From positions 1 to 27,362 of the forward strand of contig CAYNST010000039.1 of assembly GCA_964399955.1 (NCBI GenBank): a DNA stretch of 27,362 bases, given 5' to 3'. The notes beneath the pieces were generated by a model. That model did not search any database, was not told the origin of the DNA, and saw nothing but the letters and a program-made list of their open reading frames with translations. Positions 8,550-16,154 of this stretch are shown here, one piece after another (position 1 is the stretch's first letter; each line of letters begins with the position of its first letter). A program made the position numbers and the translations under genes. Source of the DNA: CAYNST01 sp964399955 (lineage in GTDB: Bacteria; Pseudomonadota; Gammaproteobacteria; Pseudomonadales; Cellvibrionaceae).

Positions 8550-9621
8550 AGTTATTGTCCAAAGGTAAATAAATGGAGAACTCGGTATTGCCTGGCACGC
8601 TGTCGCATTCAATCAGTCCTTCGTGCTGACCAATCAGGTTTTGCGCAATGGCCAGCCCCAGTCCTGTGCCCTCGGGCCGGCCTGTAATCATGGGGAAAAA
8701 GACGTCTTCAATCAGCTCAGGCGGTATACCGGGGCCGTTATCTATGATGGCCAGGCGTGCCACCAGCGCGTATTGCTTGCGGCCTATGGTGTACCGCCTC
8801 TGTATGCGAGTTTGAAAGGTGATGCAGCCAGAGTCTTCAAAGCCGTTTTCCAGTAGCGCCTGGGCGGCGTTGCGGGCGATGTTGAGAGCGGCCTGTATCA
8901 GCAGCTCGCGGTCGCCGGGAATCAGCGGAATGCTCGGGTCATAGTCGCGCACAAACTCCAGCCGACTGGCGGTTTCTGCTTTCAGCACGCTGATAACATG
9001 CTCCAGCACTTCATGCACATTGGTGGGTTTGCGGTCGGCGGTGCGATGAGGCCCCAGCATGCGGTCCACCAAATTTCTCAGGCGGTCCGTCTCGTCAATG
9101 ATGATGCGGGTGTATTCCTCAAACTCGTTTTGCCCGCCGGAGGTCAGTTCCCGGGCCAGAAGCTGTGCGGCACCGCGTATGCCTCCCAGCGGGTTCTTGA
9201 TTTCGTGAGCCAGCGAGCGCACCAGGTTGCGGGAGGTTTCCTGGGTGGAAAGCATGGACTCTTCGCGACTGATGCGCAGCAGGCGGTCCAGTGGCTGCAC
9301 CTCAATGATGACGGAGTCCAGCTCGACGCTGGGGGTAATGGAATAGTCGACTAAGATTTCAGTCTGATTATGCAGGCGCCAGCGCGTCCGCCTGAGCGTC
9401 AGGTTGCGCTGCGCTTGCAGCGCCTCGTAGAAGTTGTCGGCCGAGCTGTCCAGATCAGTGAAACAATGGTCCAAGGACTTGCCAACTACGTGGTCACTGC
9501 TGAGGCCCAGCAGCATCTCGGCCGAACTGTTGACGCAGTATATTTTTAGATCTTCATCCAGCACCAGCACCGCGGTTAGCAGGCTATCCAGTATCTGTTT
9601 GCAGTAAAAGGGGTCAACCAT
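8536..9621 (-). CDS. glnL: Nitrogen regulation sensor kinase NtrB
   Basis: A 361-residue soluble histidine kinase/phosphatase that sets NtrC phosphorylation under control of PII protein. An N-terminal PAS domain (about 5-110) is followed by the phospho-accepting His139 in LAHEIKNPLGG and an ATPase domain with N-box (LNIARNAAQAL), DNGPGIP and GTGLGLAIAQNL. No membrane segment is visible, as expected. It overlaps ntrC at its 3' end. Upstream, 372 bases separate it from the glnA stop and hold the glnA terminator and an NtrC-like box, so it can be transcribed separately from glnA. Confidence 0.95.
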   Translation of the reverse strand: MVDPFYCKQILDSLLTAVLVLDEDLKIYCVNSSAEMLLGLSSDHVVGKSLDHCFTDLDSSADNFYEALQAQRNLTLRRTRWRLHNQTEILVDYSITPSVELDSVIIEVQPLDRLLRISREESMLSTQETSRNLVRSLAHEIKNPLGGIRGAAQLLARELTSGGQNEFEEYTRIIIDETDRLRNLVDRMLGPHRTADRKPTNVHEVLEHVISVLKAETASRLEFVRDYDPSIPLIPGDRELLIQAALNIARNAAQALLENGFEDSGCITFQTRIQRRYTIGRKQYALVARLAIIDNGPGIPPELIEDVFFPMITGRPEGTGLGLAIAQNLIGQHEGLIECDSVPGNTEFSIYLPLDNNYAEA

Positions 9622-9944
9622 GGGGCGGTTCCTGTGATTCTTGCCTCAATCTAGCAATAAGTAAACCAAGTCAATTTGTTGTAACCGCCGTGGAATTCAC
9701 AGCGCTAAACTCTTGGCTGCTGGCAGATAATTGTCGCAAATTCAAACATTTAAGGTGCCTAATCAAGGGAGTAGGCCGCTTTATTGCGCAGCGGAGCCGG
9801 CCCGCGCGGCAGGCACGCCAGGCAAAAGCGGCAGGATGGGATTTGGCAGGCGCCAAAGCGGGGCCGTTCGCCCTGACTTGGCGCAGGTCTGCGCCCCATA
9901 TTAGTGCATTGGCGCAAAGCATGTTGGCGACGGGGTGCATTCGG
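9622..9944. other. Intergenic region between ntrB and glnA terminator
   Basis: No gene is visible. It contains an NtrC-like box (9893-9907), a palindrome of GGCGCAG and CTGCGCC around GT (9880-9895), and three copies of TTGGCGC: plus strand at 9878 and 9909, minus strand at 9850-9856. Minus-strand AGGA lies about nine bases before the ntrB ATG. Confidence 0.6.
9893..9907 (-). promoter_or_regulatory. NtrC-binding-like box upstream of ntrB
   Basis: The minus strand reads GCACTAATATGGGGC. Against the known NtrC pattern GCACYA-N3-TGGTGC only one specified base differs. It lies about 270 bases upstream of the ntrB start, consistent with autoregulation by NtrC; I found no sigma-54 promoter between them. 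Confidence 0.5.
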
Positions 9945-9972
9945 AAAAAAAAAGCCCGCCAATTGGCGGGCT
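9945..9972 (-). terminator. Rho-independent terminator of glnA
   Basis: On the minus strand AGCCCGCC-AATT-GGCGGGCT, a perfect eight-pair stem, is followed by nine T. It begins 21 bases after the glnA stop and separates glnA from ntrBC, so ntrBC expression from the glnA promoter would depend on read-through. Confidence 0.9.
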
Positions 9973-9993
9973 CTTGCGGCTCAAACAGCAAAA

Positions 9994-11400
9994 TTAAACG
10001 CTGTAGTAAAGTTCAAACTCTTTGGGGTGGGTGGTCATGGCAACGGCTTCGATGTCCTGCTTCTTCACCTTGATGTAGGCATCAATGGAGTCATCAGTGA
10101 ATACACCGCCTTCTTTGAGGAAGTCGCGGTCAGCATCCAGGGCGGCCAGTGCCTCTTCCAGAGACGCGCACACGGTGGGGTATTCCGCCAGCTCTTCCGG
10201 CTCCAGATCGTAGAGATCCTTGTCGGCGCTGTCACCGGGGTGAATTTTGTTCTTCACGCCGTCCAGGCCCGCCATCAACAAGGCTGCAAAGCACAGGTAG
10301 GGGTTGGCGGTAGAATCGGGGAAGCGGGTCTCAATGCGCTTGGCCTTGGCACTGGTCACGTAAGGAATGCGAATGGACGCAGAGCGGTTGCGGGCAGAGT
10401 AGGCCAGAATAACCGGCGCTTCAAAGCCTGGAACCAAACGCTTGTAGGAGTTGGTGGAGGCATTGCAAAAGGCATTCAGTGCCTTGGCATGCTTGATGAT
10501 GCCGCCAACGTAGTACAGAGCGGTTTCGCTCAGGCCAGCGTAGGCGTCGCCGGCAAACTGGTTAACGCCATCTTTGGTGAAGGACTGGTGTACGTGCATA
10601 CCGCTGCCGTTATCTCCAACCAGTGGCTTGGGCATGAAGGTAGCCGTCTTGCCGTAGGCATGAGCCACGTTGTGTACGCAATATTTGAGGATCTGAACTT
10701 CGTCAGCTTTCTTCACCAGGGTATTGGCACCAACACCAATCTCACACTGACCGGCAGTGGCCACTTCGTGGTGGTGAACCTCAATGACCAGGCCCATTTC
10801 GCTCATGGCATTACACATTGCGCCGCGAATATCGTGCAGGGAGTCAACCGGAGGAACGGGGAAATAGCCGCCTTTTACACCCGGGCGATGACCCAGGTTG
10901 CCGCCTTCAACTTTTTCACCGCTGGTCCATGCCGCTTCTTCGGAGTTGATCTTGTAGAAGGCACCGCTCATGGTGGCGCCCCACTTCACTTCGTCAAAAA
11001 TGAAGAACTCTGGCTCGGGGCCAAAAAAAGCGGTGTCGCCCAGGCCGGTGGTTTTCAGGTATTCTTCCGCGCGGCGCGCAATGGAGCGAGGATCGCGCTC
11101 GTAGCCCATGCCTGTGGTGGGCTCAAAAATGTCACAGCGTATAATGACGGTGGGCTCTTCAGTGAAGGGGTCCATCACGGAAGCTTCGTCGTCTGGCATA
11201 AGAATCATGTCGGACTCATTGATGCCCTTCCAGCCGGAAATGGATGAGCCGTCAAACATTTTCCCGTCGGAGAAGAAGTCGTCGGTTACCTCGGTTGCAG
11301 GCATGGTGACATGCTGCTCTTTACCCTTGGTATCGGTGAAGCGCAAATCCACCCAGCGCGCTTCGTTATCTTTGATCAATTTCAGAGTCTTCTCTGACAT
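9994..11400 (-). CDS. glnA: Glutamine synthetase type I (GSI-beta)
   Basis: A 468-residue cytosolic dodecameric enzyme that joins ammonia to glutamate using ATP. Motifs visible are FDGSSISGWK, DPFTEEPTVIIRCD, the GPEPEFFIFD metal site, HHHEVATAGQCE, and NGSGMHVHQS. Tyr397 in KDLYDLEPEE is the adenylylation site, so activity should be tuned by GlnE. I chose ATG 11400 (MSEKTLKLI) because GGAGG lies eight bases upstream; an in-frame upstream start at 11415 lacks such a site and would remove the leader. Transcription is probably from a sigma-54 promoter under NtrC, and a perfect terminator follows the gene. Confidence 0.98.
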   Translation of the reverse strand: MSEKTLKLIKDNEARWVDLRFTDTKGKEQHVTMPATEVTDDFFSDGKMFDGSSISGWKGINESDMILMPDDEASVMDPFTEEPTVIIRCDIFEPTTGMGYERDPRSIARRAEEYLKTTGLGDTAFFGPEPEFFIFDEVKWGATMSGAFYKINSEEAAWTSGEKVEGGNLGHRPGVKGGYFPVPPVDSLHDIRGAMCNAMSEMGLVIEVHHHEVATAGQCEIGVGANTLVKKADEVQILKYCVHNVAHAYGKTATFMPKPLVGDNGSGMHVHQSFTKDGVNQFAGDAYAGLSETALYYVGGIIKHAKALNAFCNASTNSYKRLVPGFEAPVILAYSARNRSASIRIPYVTSAKAKRIETRFPDSTANPYLCFAALLMAGLDGVKNKIHPGDSADKDLYDLEPEELAEYPTVCASLEEALAALDADRDFLKEGGVFTDDSIDAYIKVKKQDIEAVAMTTHPKEFELYYSV

Positions 11401-11545
11401 GAGGAATGCCTCCAACTGTGGCTAAGCGGTTTGTTCGGTTTGTTTAGGGGTTCGTTTTTGAGAAGGTTGGCGATCAGCGCCTTCGGCGCGACAATCTAAA
11501 AGGTTCTCAGTCTTTGCGCAAGTACAACCGGTGCACGATGACAGG

Positions 11546-11560
11546 GCAAATTGTGTGCCA
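11546..11560 (-). promoter_or_regulatory. Sigma-54 promoter of glnA
   Basis: The minus strand reads TGGCAC, five bases, TTGC, an exact match to the -24/-12 pattern. It predicts a start near 11534 and a leader of about 134 bases before the glnA ATG. The leader contains a GCGCC-TTC-GGCGC hairpin (around 11478-11490). Confidence 0.85.
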
Positions 11561-11566
11561 GAACGC

Positions 11567-11583
11567 GAGGCTAGGGTAGCCTC
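11567..11583. repeat. Perfect inverted repeat just upstream of the glnA sigma-54 promoter
   Basis: GAGGCTA-GGG-TAGCCTC, seven perfect pairs, lies between the -24 element and the NtrC box. It could be an operator for glnA, or a hairpin in a thiI leader on the plus strand. Confidence 0.5.
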
Positions 11584-11624
11584 CCGGTTTTACTGCCTTT
11601 CGGGCACACTTACCCGCAGAATGC

Positions 11625-11639
11625 GCACCATTATGGTGA
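11625..11639 (+). promoter_or_regulatory. NtrC-binding box for glnA
   Basis: GCACCATTATGGTGA matches the NtrC pattern GCACYA-N3-TGGTGC except for its last base. The centre is about 98 bases upstream of the predicted glnA start, a typical enhancer distance. A second half-site TGGTGC follows at 11647-11652. The box is also only 60 bases from the thiI start. Confidence 0.7.
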
Positions 11640-11700
11640 TTTATTTTGGTGCGCTGACGTTTTTTATGCCCTGAAAGTGGGCATAGAGCAATAACGAGCA

Positions 11701-13167
11701 ATGAGTATGAATTTTATAGTTAAGATTTTTCCGGAAGTGATGGTCAAGAGCACGCCGGTGCGCAGGCGCATGAGCCGGCAGCTGCGCGACAACCTGATCG
11801 CTGTGCTCAAGCGCTTTGATGCGTCCATCCGGGTGCGCCAGGATTGGGACAAACTGGAAATTTCCGCCGAGGGTGAAGACCAGGAAAAGGCCGAAGCGTT
11901 GGCGAGCTTGATCGGCACGGTGCCGGGAATCGCTAACTTCGCCCGCGTCCGGCTGCTGCCCCTGGGCGACCGGCAGTCCATTTTGGCGCATGTGCTGGCC
12001 GCCTGGAAAGATTCTCTGCACGGCAAAACCTTCAGGGTGCGCTGCAAACGCAATGGCGATCACGACTTCTCCTCTACCGACATAGAGCGGTGGGTAGGAG
12101 GGGAGCTTTTGCATGAAACCGGTGCCAAAGGCGTGGATCTGCGCACACCGGATGTTACCGTGCAGCTGGAGATTCGCCATGAATGGCTGTATCTGGTTGA
12201 GCAGCAGTACCCTGGCCTGGGCGGCTTTCCGCTGGGTTCGCAGGAGGCGGTGGTGTCTTTGATGTCCGGGGGGTTTGACTCTACGGTCGCCAGCTACCTG
12301 AGTATTCGCCGCGGTCTGCGTACCCACTTCCTGTTTTTCAATCTGGGCGGTCGGGCGCACGAGCTGGCGGTCAAGGAAATCGCGTTTTATATCTGGAATC
12401 GGTATGGCTCGTCTCATCGGGTGAAGTTTATCAGCGCGCCCTTTGACGAAGTGGTCAACGAGATTCTGACCAAGGTGGACGCCTCCTGCATGGGCGTAGT
12501 GTTGAAGCGCTGCATGCTGCGTGCCGCCAACCAGGTGGCCGAACGTGCAGGCGCGCACGCGCTGGTCACAGGTGAGGCGGTGGCGCAGGTGTCCAGCCAA
12601 ACCCTTACCAACCTTGCCGTTATTGATCGGGTGGCGGACAAACCCGTGTTGCGGCCTCTGGCACTAATGGACAAGGGCGATATCATCAATCTTTGCCGCA
12701 AGATAGGCGCAGAGGCGCTGGCGGCCAAGGTGCCGGAGTACTGCGGCGTCATCTCGGTGCGACCGTCTGCGCATCTGCCACTGGGCAAGGTTGAAGAGGA
12801 AGAGGCGAAGATGGATCTCCAGACGCTGGACCGCGCCCTAGCGGCGGCGAAGATGCAGTCAATCGAGGCAGTTGTGGCGGATCTGGAGGATTCGGTAGAG
12901 GCGGTGCAGCCGCAGGATTACGCCGGCCTGGAGCAGGTGCTGGTAGATATTCGTCATCCCGATGAGTGCGCGCTGAAGCCCTTCGTAACATCTCATTCGG
13001 CAGTGCTAAGCATTCCCTTCTATAGTTTAGACAGTCGGTTCGGAAGCCTCGACACCAGCAAAACCTATTTGCTGTACTGTGACAGGGGTGTTATGAGCCA
13101 ACTGCACGCCAATCATTTGCGGGACAAAGGCTTCACCAACGTGGGTGTCTATCGGCCCGCAGGATAA
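11701..13167 (+). CDS. thiI: tRNA 4-thiouridine synthetase ThiI with rhodanese domain
   Basis: A 488-residue cytosolic enzyme that thiolates U8 of tRNA and supplies sulfur for the thiazole of thiamine. Domains in order: N-terminal ferredoxin-like and THUMP (about 1-165), PP-loop ATPase with SGGFDS (189-194), and a C-terminal rhodanese domain (about 400-488). The sulfur-carrying cysteine is Cys460 in LLYCDRG. Cys348 in VPEYCGV corresponds to the partner that resolves the disulfide in E. coli ThiI. ATG 11701 has only a weak CGAG upstream and ATG 11707 is possible. It is divergent from glnA, and a small unknown gene follows 15 bases downstream. Confidence 0.96.
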   Translation: MSMNFIVKIFPEVMVKSTPVRRRMSRQLRDNLIAVLKRFDASIRVRQDWDKLEISAEGEDQEKAEALASLIGTVPGIANFARVRLLPLGDRQSILAHVLAAWKDSLHGKTFRVRCKRNGDHDFSSTDIERWVGGELLHETGAKGVDLRTPDVTVQLEIRHEWLYLVEQQYPGLGGFPLGSQEAVVSLMSGGFDSTVASYLSIRRGLRTHFLFFNLGGRAHELAVKEIAFYIWNRYGSSHRVKFISAPFDEVVNEILTKVDASCMGVVLKRCMLRAANQVAERAGAHALVTGEAVAQVSSQTLTNLAVIDRVADKPVLRPLALMDKGDIINLCRKIGAEALAAKVPEYCGVISVRPSAHLPLGKVEEEEAKMDLQTLDRALAAAKMQSIEAVVADLEDSVEAVQPQDYAGLEQVLVDIRHPDECALKPFVTSHSAVLSIPFYSLDSRFGSLDTSKTYLLYCDRGVMSQLHANHLRDKGFTNVGVYRPAG

Positions 13168-13182
13168 ATCCAGCGGGGTGGC

Positions 13183-13644
13183 ATGGGCAATCGGCAAGGT
13201 AACAGGCAGAAATGGCGAGTCGCAGCTTTGGTTGCTGCGGCCATGGGTGTGGTTGCCGTTTCAGTGACAGTCACCTTGTACCTGACGGGCGTGCTGGGTT
13301 TTACCGAAACCCACGACCCACACCAGAACCATACTTTTGCCGATGCCGTGCTTGCCTGTCAGGGCAGGGCACAGCAGGCCTTCCGCGACAGCGGCGCCGT
13401 GATCACCGTAGATGACCTGTCCAGCCGATTTGATGTCGCTTCCAGTCAATACCGGGTTTTCATCCGCGTGCAACTACTGGAGCGCGACCGCAAAGGCGAG
13501 ACGCAGTCGTTTTTTATTTCCTGTTATTTCAATGCCTTTCGCGGGAAGGTTGTGCATTTTGAGCGGTTGAGGGACCGGGACGCACCCAGGGAGCCGGTCC
13601 CCAAAGACGGCGGCGGTCGGGGCCTGTTTGGCTGGCCGCGCTGA
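13183..13644 (+). CDS. Hypothetical membrane-anchored periplasmic protein
   Basis: A 153-residue protein I do not recognise. A basic N-terminus (residues 1-12) leads to one membrane helix (about 13-38), after which the rest (about 40-153) should lie in the periplasm. Two cysteines (C59, C114) could pair there. The core has alternating polar and hydrophobic strands (residues 84-127), and the tail is rich in Pro, Gly and charged residues. The start has GGGGTGG a few bases upstream and lies 15 bases after thiI, so it is probably co-transcribed. Nothing seen links it to tRNA thiolation. It converges on the glutathione peroxidase gene with 29 bases between the stops. Confidence 0.75.
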   Translation: MGNRQGNRQKWRVAALVAAAMGVVAVSVTVTLYLTGVLGFTETHDPHQNHTFADAVLACQGRAQQAFRDSGAVITVDDLSSRFDVASSQYRVFIRVQLLERDRKGETQSFFISCYFNAFRGKVVHFERLRDRDAPREPVPKDGGGRGLFGWPR

Positions 13645-13673
13645 GCTGCAACCCGGGCCGATACGGGCGGCGG

Positions 13674-14228
13674 TTATTGCGGCACTTTGACGGATGCGGC
13701 AATCTTTTTTTCCAGCTCAGACTCAAGCGGCTCTACTGCACTGCCAAAGTGCACCACTTCGCCGTCCAGCAGTAAATATTTGTTGAAGTTCCACTGCGGT
13801 GCCTGCGTCTGCTCTGCCAGGAAGGCAAACAAAGGGTGCGCTGAATTGCCCGTTACCGCCACGTGTTCATACATGGGGAAGGTTACGCCGTAATTCTCGT
13901 AACAGACGCTGGCCGTTCTCTCCTCACTTTTTTCTTCCTGCTTGAAGCTGTTGGACGGGAAGCCCAGAATAATCAAGCCTGCCTGCCGATACTTTTGGTG
14001 GAGAGCTTCCAGCCCTGAAAACTGGCGGGTAAAACCACAATGGCTGGCTGTGTTAACGACCAATAGTGGCCGCCCGGCCTGGTAGTGCTGGCATAGGTTT
14101 TCGGTTTTGTCGCTGTGCAGTCGCCGTACCTCCACATCCAAATGACTGGGGCAGCTTTGCGCAGCTTGCGCCGTGGCTGATGCAGAAAGCGCCAAAGCGC
14201 CAACCAGCGTCAGAAATGATCGTATCAT
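13674..14228 (-). CDS. Exported glutathione peroxidase family protein (2-Cys type)
   Basis: A 184-residue thiol peroxidase with a signal peptide (about 1-23, ending ATAQA), so it should act in the periplasm. The peroxidatic cysteine is Cys64 in ASHCGFT, and Trp146 and Asn147 in WNFNKYLL complete two more active-site positions. The usual glutamine of the FPCNQF motif is replaced: the protein reads FPSNSF (Ser94). Cys109 in VCYENYGVTF matches the resolving cysteine of thioredoxin-dependent members, so the reductant is more likely a thioredoxin-like protein than glutathione. The family normally includes BtuE-type proteins in the cytosol; the export signal is a difference. It is divergent from the 2OG oxygenase gene with 73 bases between. 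Confidence 0.88.
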   Translation of the reverse strand: MIRSFLTLVGALALSASATAQAAQSCPSHLDVEVRRLHSDKTENLCQHYQAGRPLLVVNTASHCGFTRQFSGLEALHQKYRQAGLIILGFPSNSFKQEEKSEERTASVCYENYGVTFPMYEHVAVTGNSAHPLFAFLAEQTQAPQWNFNKYLLLDGEVVHFGSAVEPLESELEKKIAASVKVPQ

Positions 14229-14301
14229 GTGTACTCCTGGTTTCGTCTAACGATGGGTTGCCGGGCTGTGACGCCCAGACCTTCGCCTTTTGAGATAGCC
14301 C

Positions 14302-14952
14302 ATGCATCATCAAACTTTTGCGGTGGACGATAACAAACTCGACTATCTGGTGGCGCAAATCAGGGTGCAAGGTTTTGCTGTGATTGACAACCTGCTACCC
14401 GAGGATATCAGCCAGGGTCTGTTGGCGGAACTGCAGCGCGTGAACACTGCCGCCTTCAAGCGCGCGGCCATTGGTCGGGGAGAGGACGCTCACATCAACA
14501 ATGAGATACGTACCGACTGGATTTTGTGGCTGGAGGCGGGGGAAGACAGCGTTGACCTTTATCTTTGTGCCATGACCGCGTTTCGGCTGGCGTTGAACCG
14601 CGCCCTGTATCTGGGGCTGTTTGATTATGAGTGTTTATGGGCGTATTACCCGCCGGGAGCCTTCTACGAGCGTCACCTGGACGCGTTTGCCGGCAGCAGT
14701 AACCGCCGACTGTCCACCGTGCTCTACCTCAATACCGGCTGGCAGCCGGGTGATGGCGGCGAACTTAACCTTTACCACCCGCAAACCGGCGAGCTGGTGG
14801 CGCAGGTGCCGCCCCGGTTTGGCACCATGGTGGTGTTTCTGAGCGAGGACTTTCCGCACGAAGTCCTGCCCACTCGCAAGCCGCGCTTCAGTGTTGCGGG
14901 CTGGTTTCGCGTCAACAACAATACCGCCACCTGCCTCGACCCCCCGCGCTGA
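14302..14952 (+). CDS. 2OG-Fe(II) oxygenase, prolyl-4-hydroxylase/SM-20-like
   Basis: A 216-residue iron and 2-oxoglutarate dependent oxygenase, cytosolic with no signal peptide. The iron ligands are His125 and Asp127 (RHLDAF) and His186 (DFPHEVL), with Arg195 as the likely 2-oxoglutarate anchor. The YYPPGAFYERHLD and LYLNTGW motifs are typical of EGL-9/SM-20-like prolyl hydroxylases. A Pseudomonas relative (PPHD) hydroxylates a proline in EF-Tu switch I; whether this protein shares that substrate is inference. Its TGA stop abuts, with no spacer, the TGA stop of the convergent peptidase gene. Confidence 0.88.
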   Translation: MHHQTFAVDDNKLDYLVAQIRVQGFAVIDNLLPEDISQGLLAELQRVNTAAFKRAAIGRGEDAHINNEIRTDWILWLEAGEDSVDLYLCAMTAFRLALNRALYLGLFDYECLWAYYPPGAFYERHLDAFAGSSNRRLSTVLYLNTGWQPGDGGELNLYHPQTGELVAQVPPRFGTMVVFLSEDFPHEVLPTRKPRFSVAGWFRVNNNTATCLDPPR

Positions 14953-16026
14953 TCAGCCGGCCTCTGCAATTTGCTGGATGCTGTAGTAGTCCAGCAATTG
15001 GATAAGTGCGGCTAGCGACGCCATGGAGCAAGTTTCTTCGGTGGTGTGGTAGCCGGTGGTGGGCACTTGCAAGGTGGCGCCTTGAATGCGGTTTTGCGAC
15101 GCATTGACCAGTCTGCCCAGTTCGGTACTGCCCAGGGTATAGGGCTCCTTGCCCTCCAGTTTGCGCTCCTCGTTTTTGCGCATGATGTATTCGTCCTTGA
15201 AGCCGTAACTAATACCCAGTACCTGACACAGCTCTTCCAGCTGGTGCACCATGTCCGGATCAAATTCTCCGTTGCTGTCGCGATGGCGCAATACCAGGTG
15301 CTGTGCTTCGGCCTCCTCGCGGCTGGCGTAGGGGCTGGTGTCCAGCACAATCAGTTGTCTGGTGCTGTGGGCAAAACGTTCAAACCACTCCAGCATAAAG
15401 CGCCAGCTGCGCCCAGCCTCTTCCTGCGCGCTGAAAAACGCCGTGCCCTGATAGCCGCGGCGGAACAAATAAATGATGACTGCCGCAGAGAGCACGTTGT
15501 CCAGTTGCGCACTGATGCGCTGCCCGTCGCTTTTGAGCTTGTCCTGAAAAGCCACCGGTGTGCCCGCTACCACGTGCTCCAGCCCGCGTATCTCAAACAC
15601 CATATTGCCGCGCTGAGGGCAAAGGTAGGCACGGTCAATAACTCCCTGACCGCGGTAGATTCCGGACCAGGGCTCATAAGCGCTGACCGAGGCGCCATTG
15701 AAGCGGCTGGATATGGTGGCAAATGAGCGTTCGGAAACCGAATTGCCCTGCAGGTCGCCGCGATTGCCGGCGATGAAGGCCGCGTACTGGAACTCGTTGG
15801 GGCCGGTGCAGATCAGGCCGTGCCGGTCGATGTGCGCAGAAAGGTAGCGGGCGTGCGGCTTATTGCCCTGAGCCACCAGCAAGCCTTCGTACCAGGTGAC
15901 ACGCACGCCAATTTCCTCCAGTTCACGCTGCAGCACGCGGAAAAACGAGTGCTCGGCGCTGACCACACTGGGGTGGCGGATCAGGAGCTTCAATATGTCG
16001 AGGAGTTCAAACAAATCATGGGACAT
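14953..16026 (-). CDS. M42-like zinc metallopeptidase
   Basis: A 357-residue cytosolic aminopeptidase-like protein. Residues expected of the clan MH/M42 two-metal centre are present: His65 and Asp67 with His69 in SAHIDRHG, Asp176 in SAQLDN, Glu202/Glu203 in SAQEEAG, Asp229 in VLDTSPY and His327 in TGYHTTEE. Family members trim N-terminal residues from peptides and often form large tetrahedral shells. ATG 16026 is chosen because GGAAG lies six bases upstream; an in-frame TTG at 16050 is less likely. Its natural substrate cannot be told from sequence. Its stop touches that of the 2OG oxygenase gene. Confidence 0.8.
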   Translation of the reverse strand: MSHDLFELLDILKLLIRHPSVVSAEHSFFRVLQRELEEIGVRVTWYEGLLVAQGNKPHARYLSAHIDRHGLICTGPNEFQYAAFIAGNRGDLQGNSVSERSFATISSRFNGASVSAYEPWSGIYRGQGVIDRAYLCPQRGNMVFEIRGLEHVVAGTPVAFQDKLKSDGQRISAQLDNVLSAAVIIYLFRRGYQGTAFFSAQEEAGRSWRFMLEWFERFAHSTRQLIVLDTSPYASREEAEAQHLVLRHRDSNGEFDPDMVHQLEELCQVLGISYGFKDEYIMRKNEERKLEGKEPYTLGSTELGRLVNASQNRIQGATLQVPTTGYHTTEETCSMASLAALIQLLDYYSIQQIAEAG

Positions 16027-16129
16027 GCACGGCTTCCGGATGGCGGTCAAACACTCATTGTAGCTGCTTTTGCTAAGTTTGGAGTGCTAGGCCGGAAGCT
16101 GACGCGGGGCCTGGCGGAGGAAACGGGAA

Positions 16130-16148
16130 GGGGCCCGGTTTGGGCCCC
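16130..16148 (-). terminator. Hairpin terminator after outer-membrane protein gene
   Basis: GGGGCCC and GGGCCCC form a seven-pair GC stem six bases after the stop of the outer-membrane protein gene. The following bases on the minus strand (TTCCCGTTTCC) make only a weak T-run. Confidence 0.6.
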
Positions 16149-16154
16149 GGGCGG

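Noticed and set aside
9690..11247. Long plus-strand frames antisense to glnA and its downstream region
   Set aside because: Translation has no known motifs, and the opposite strand is unmistakable glutamine synthetase; such shadows are common in GC-rich DNA.
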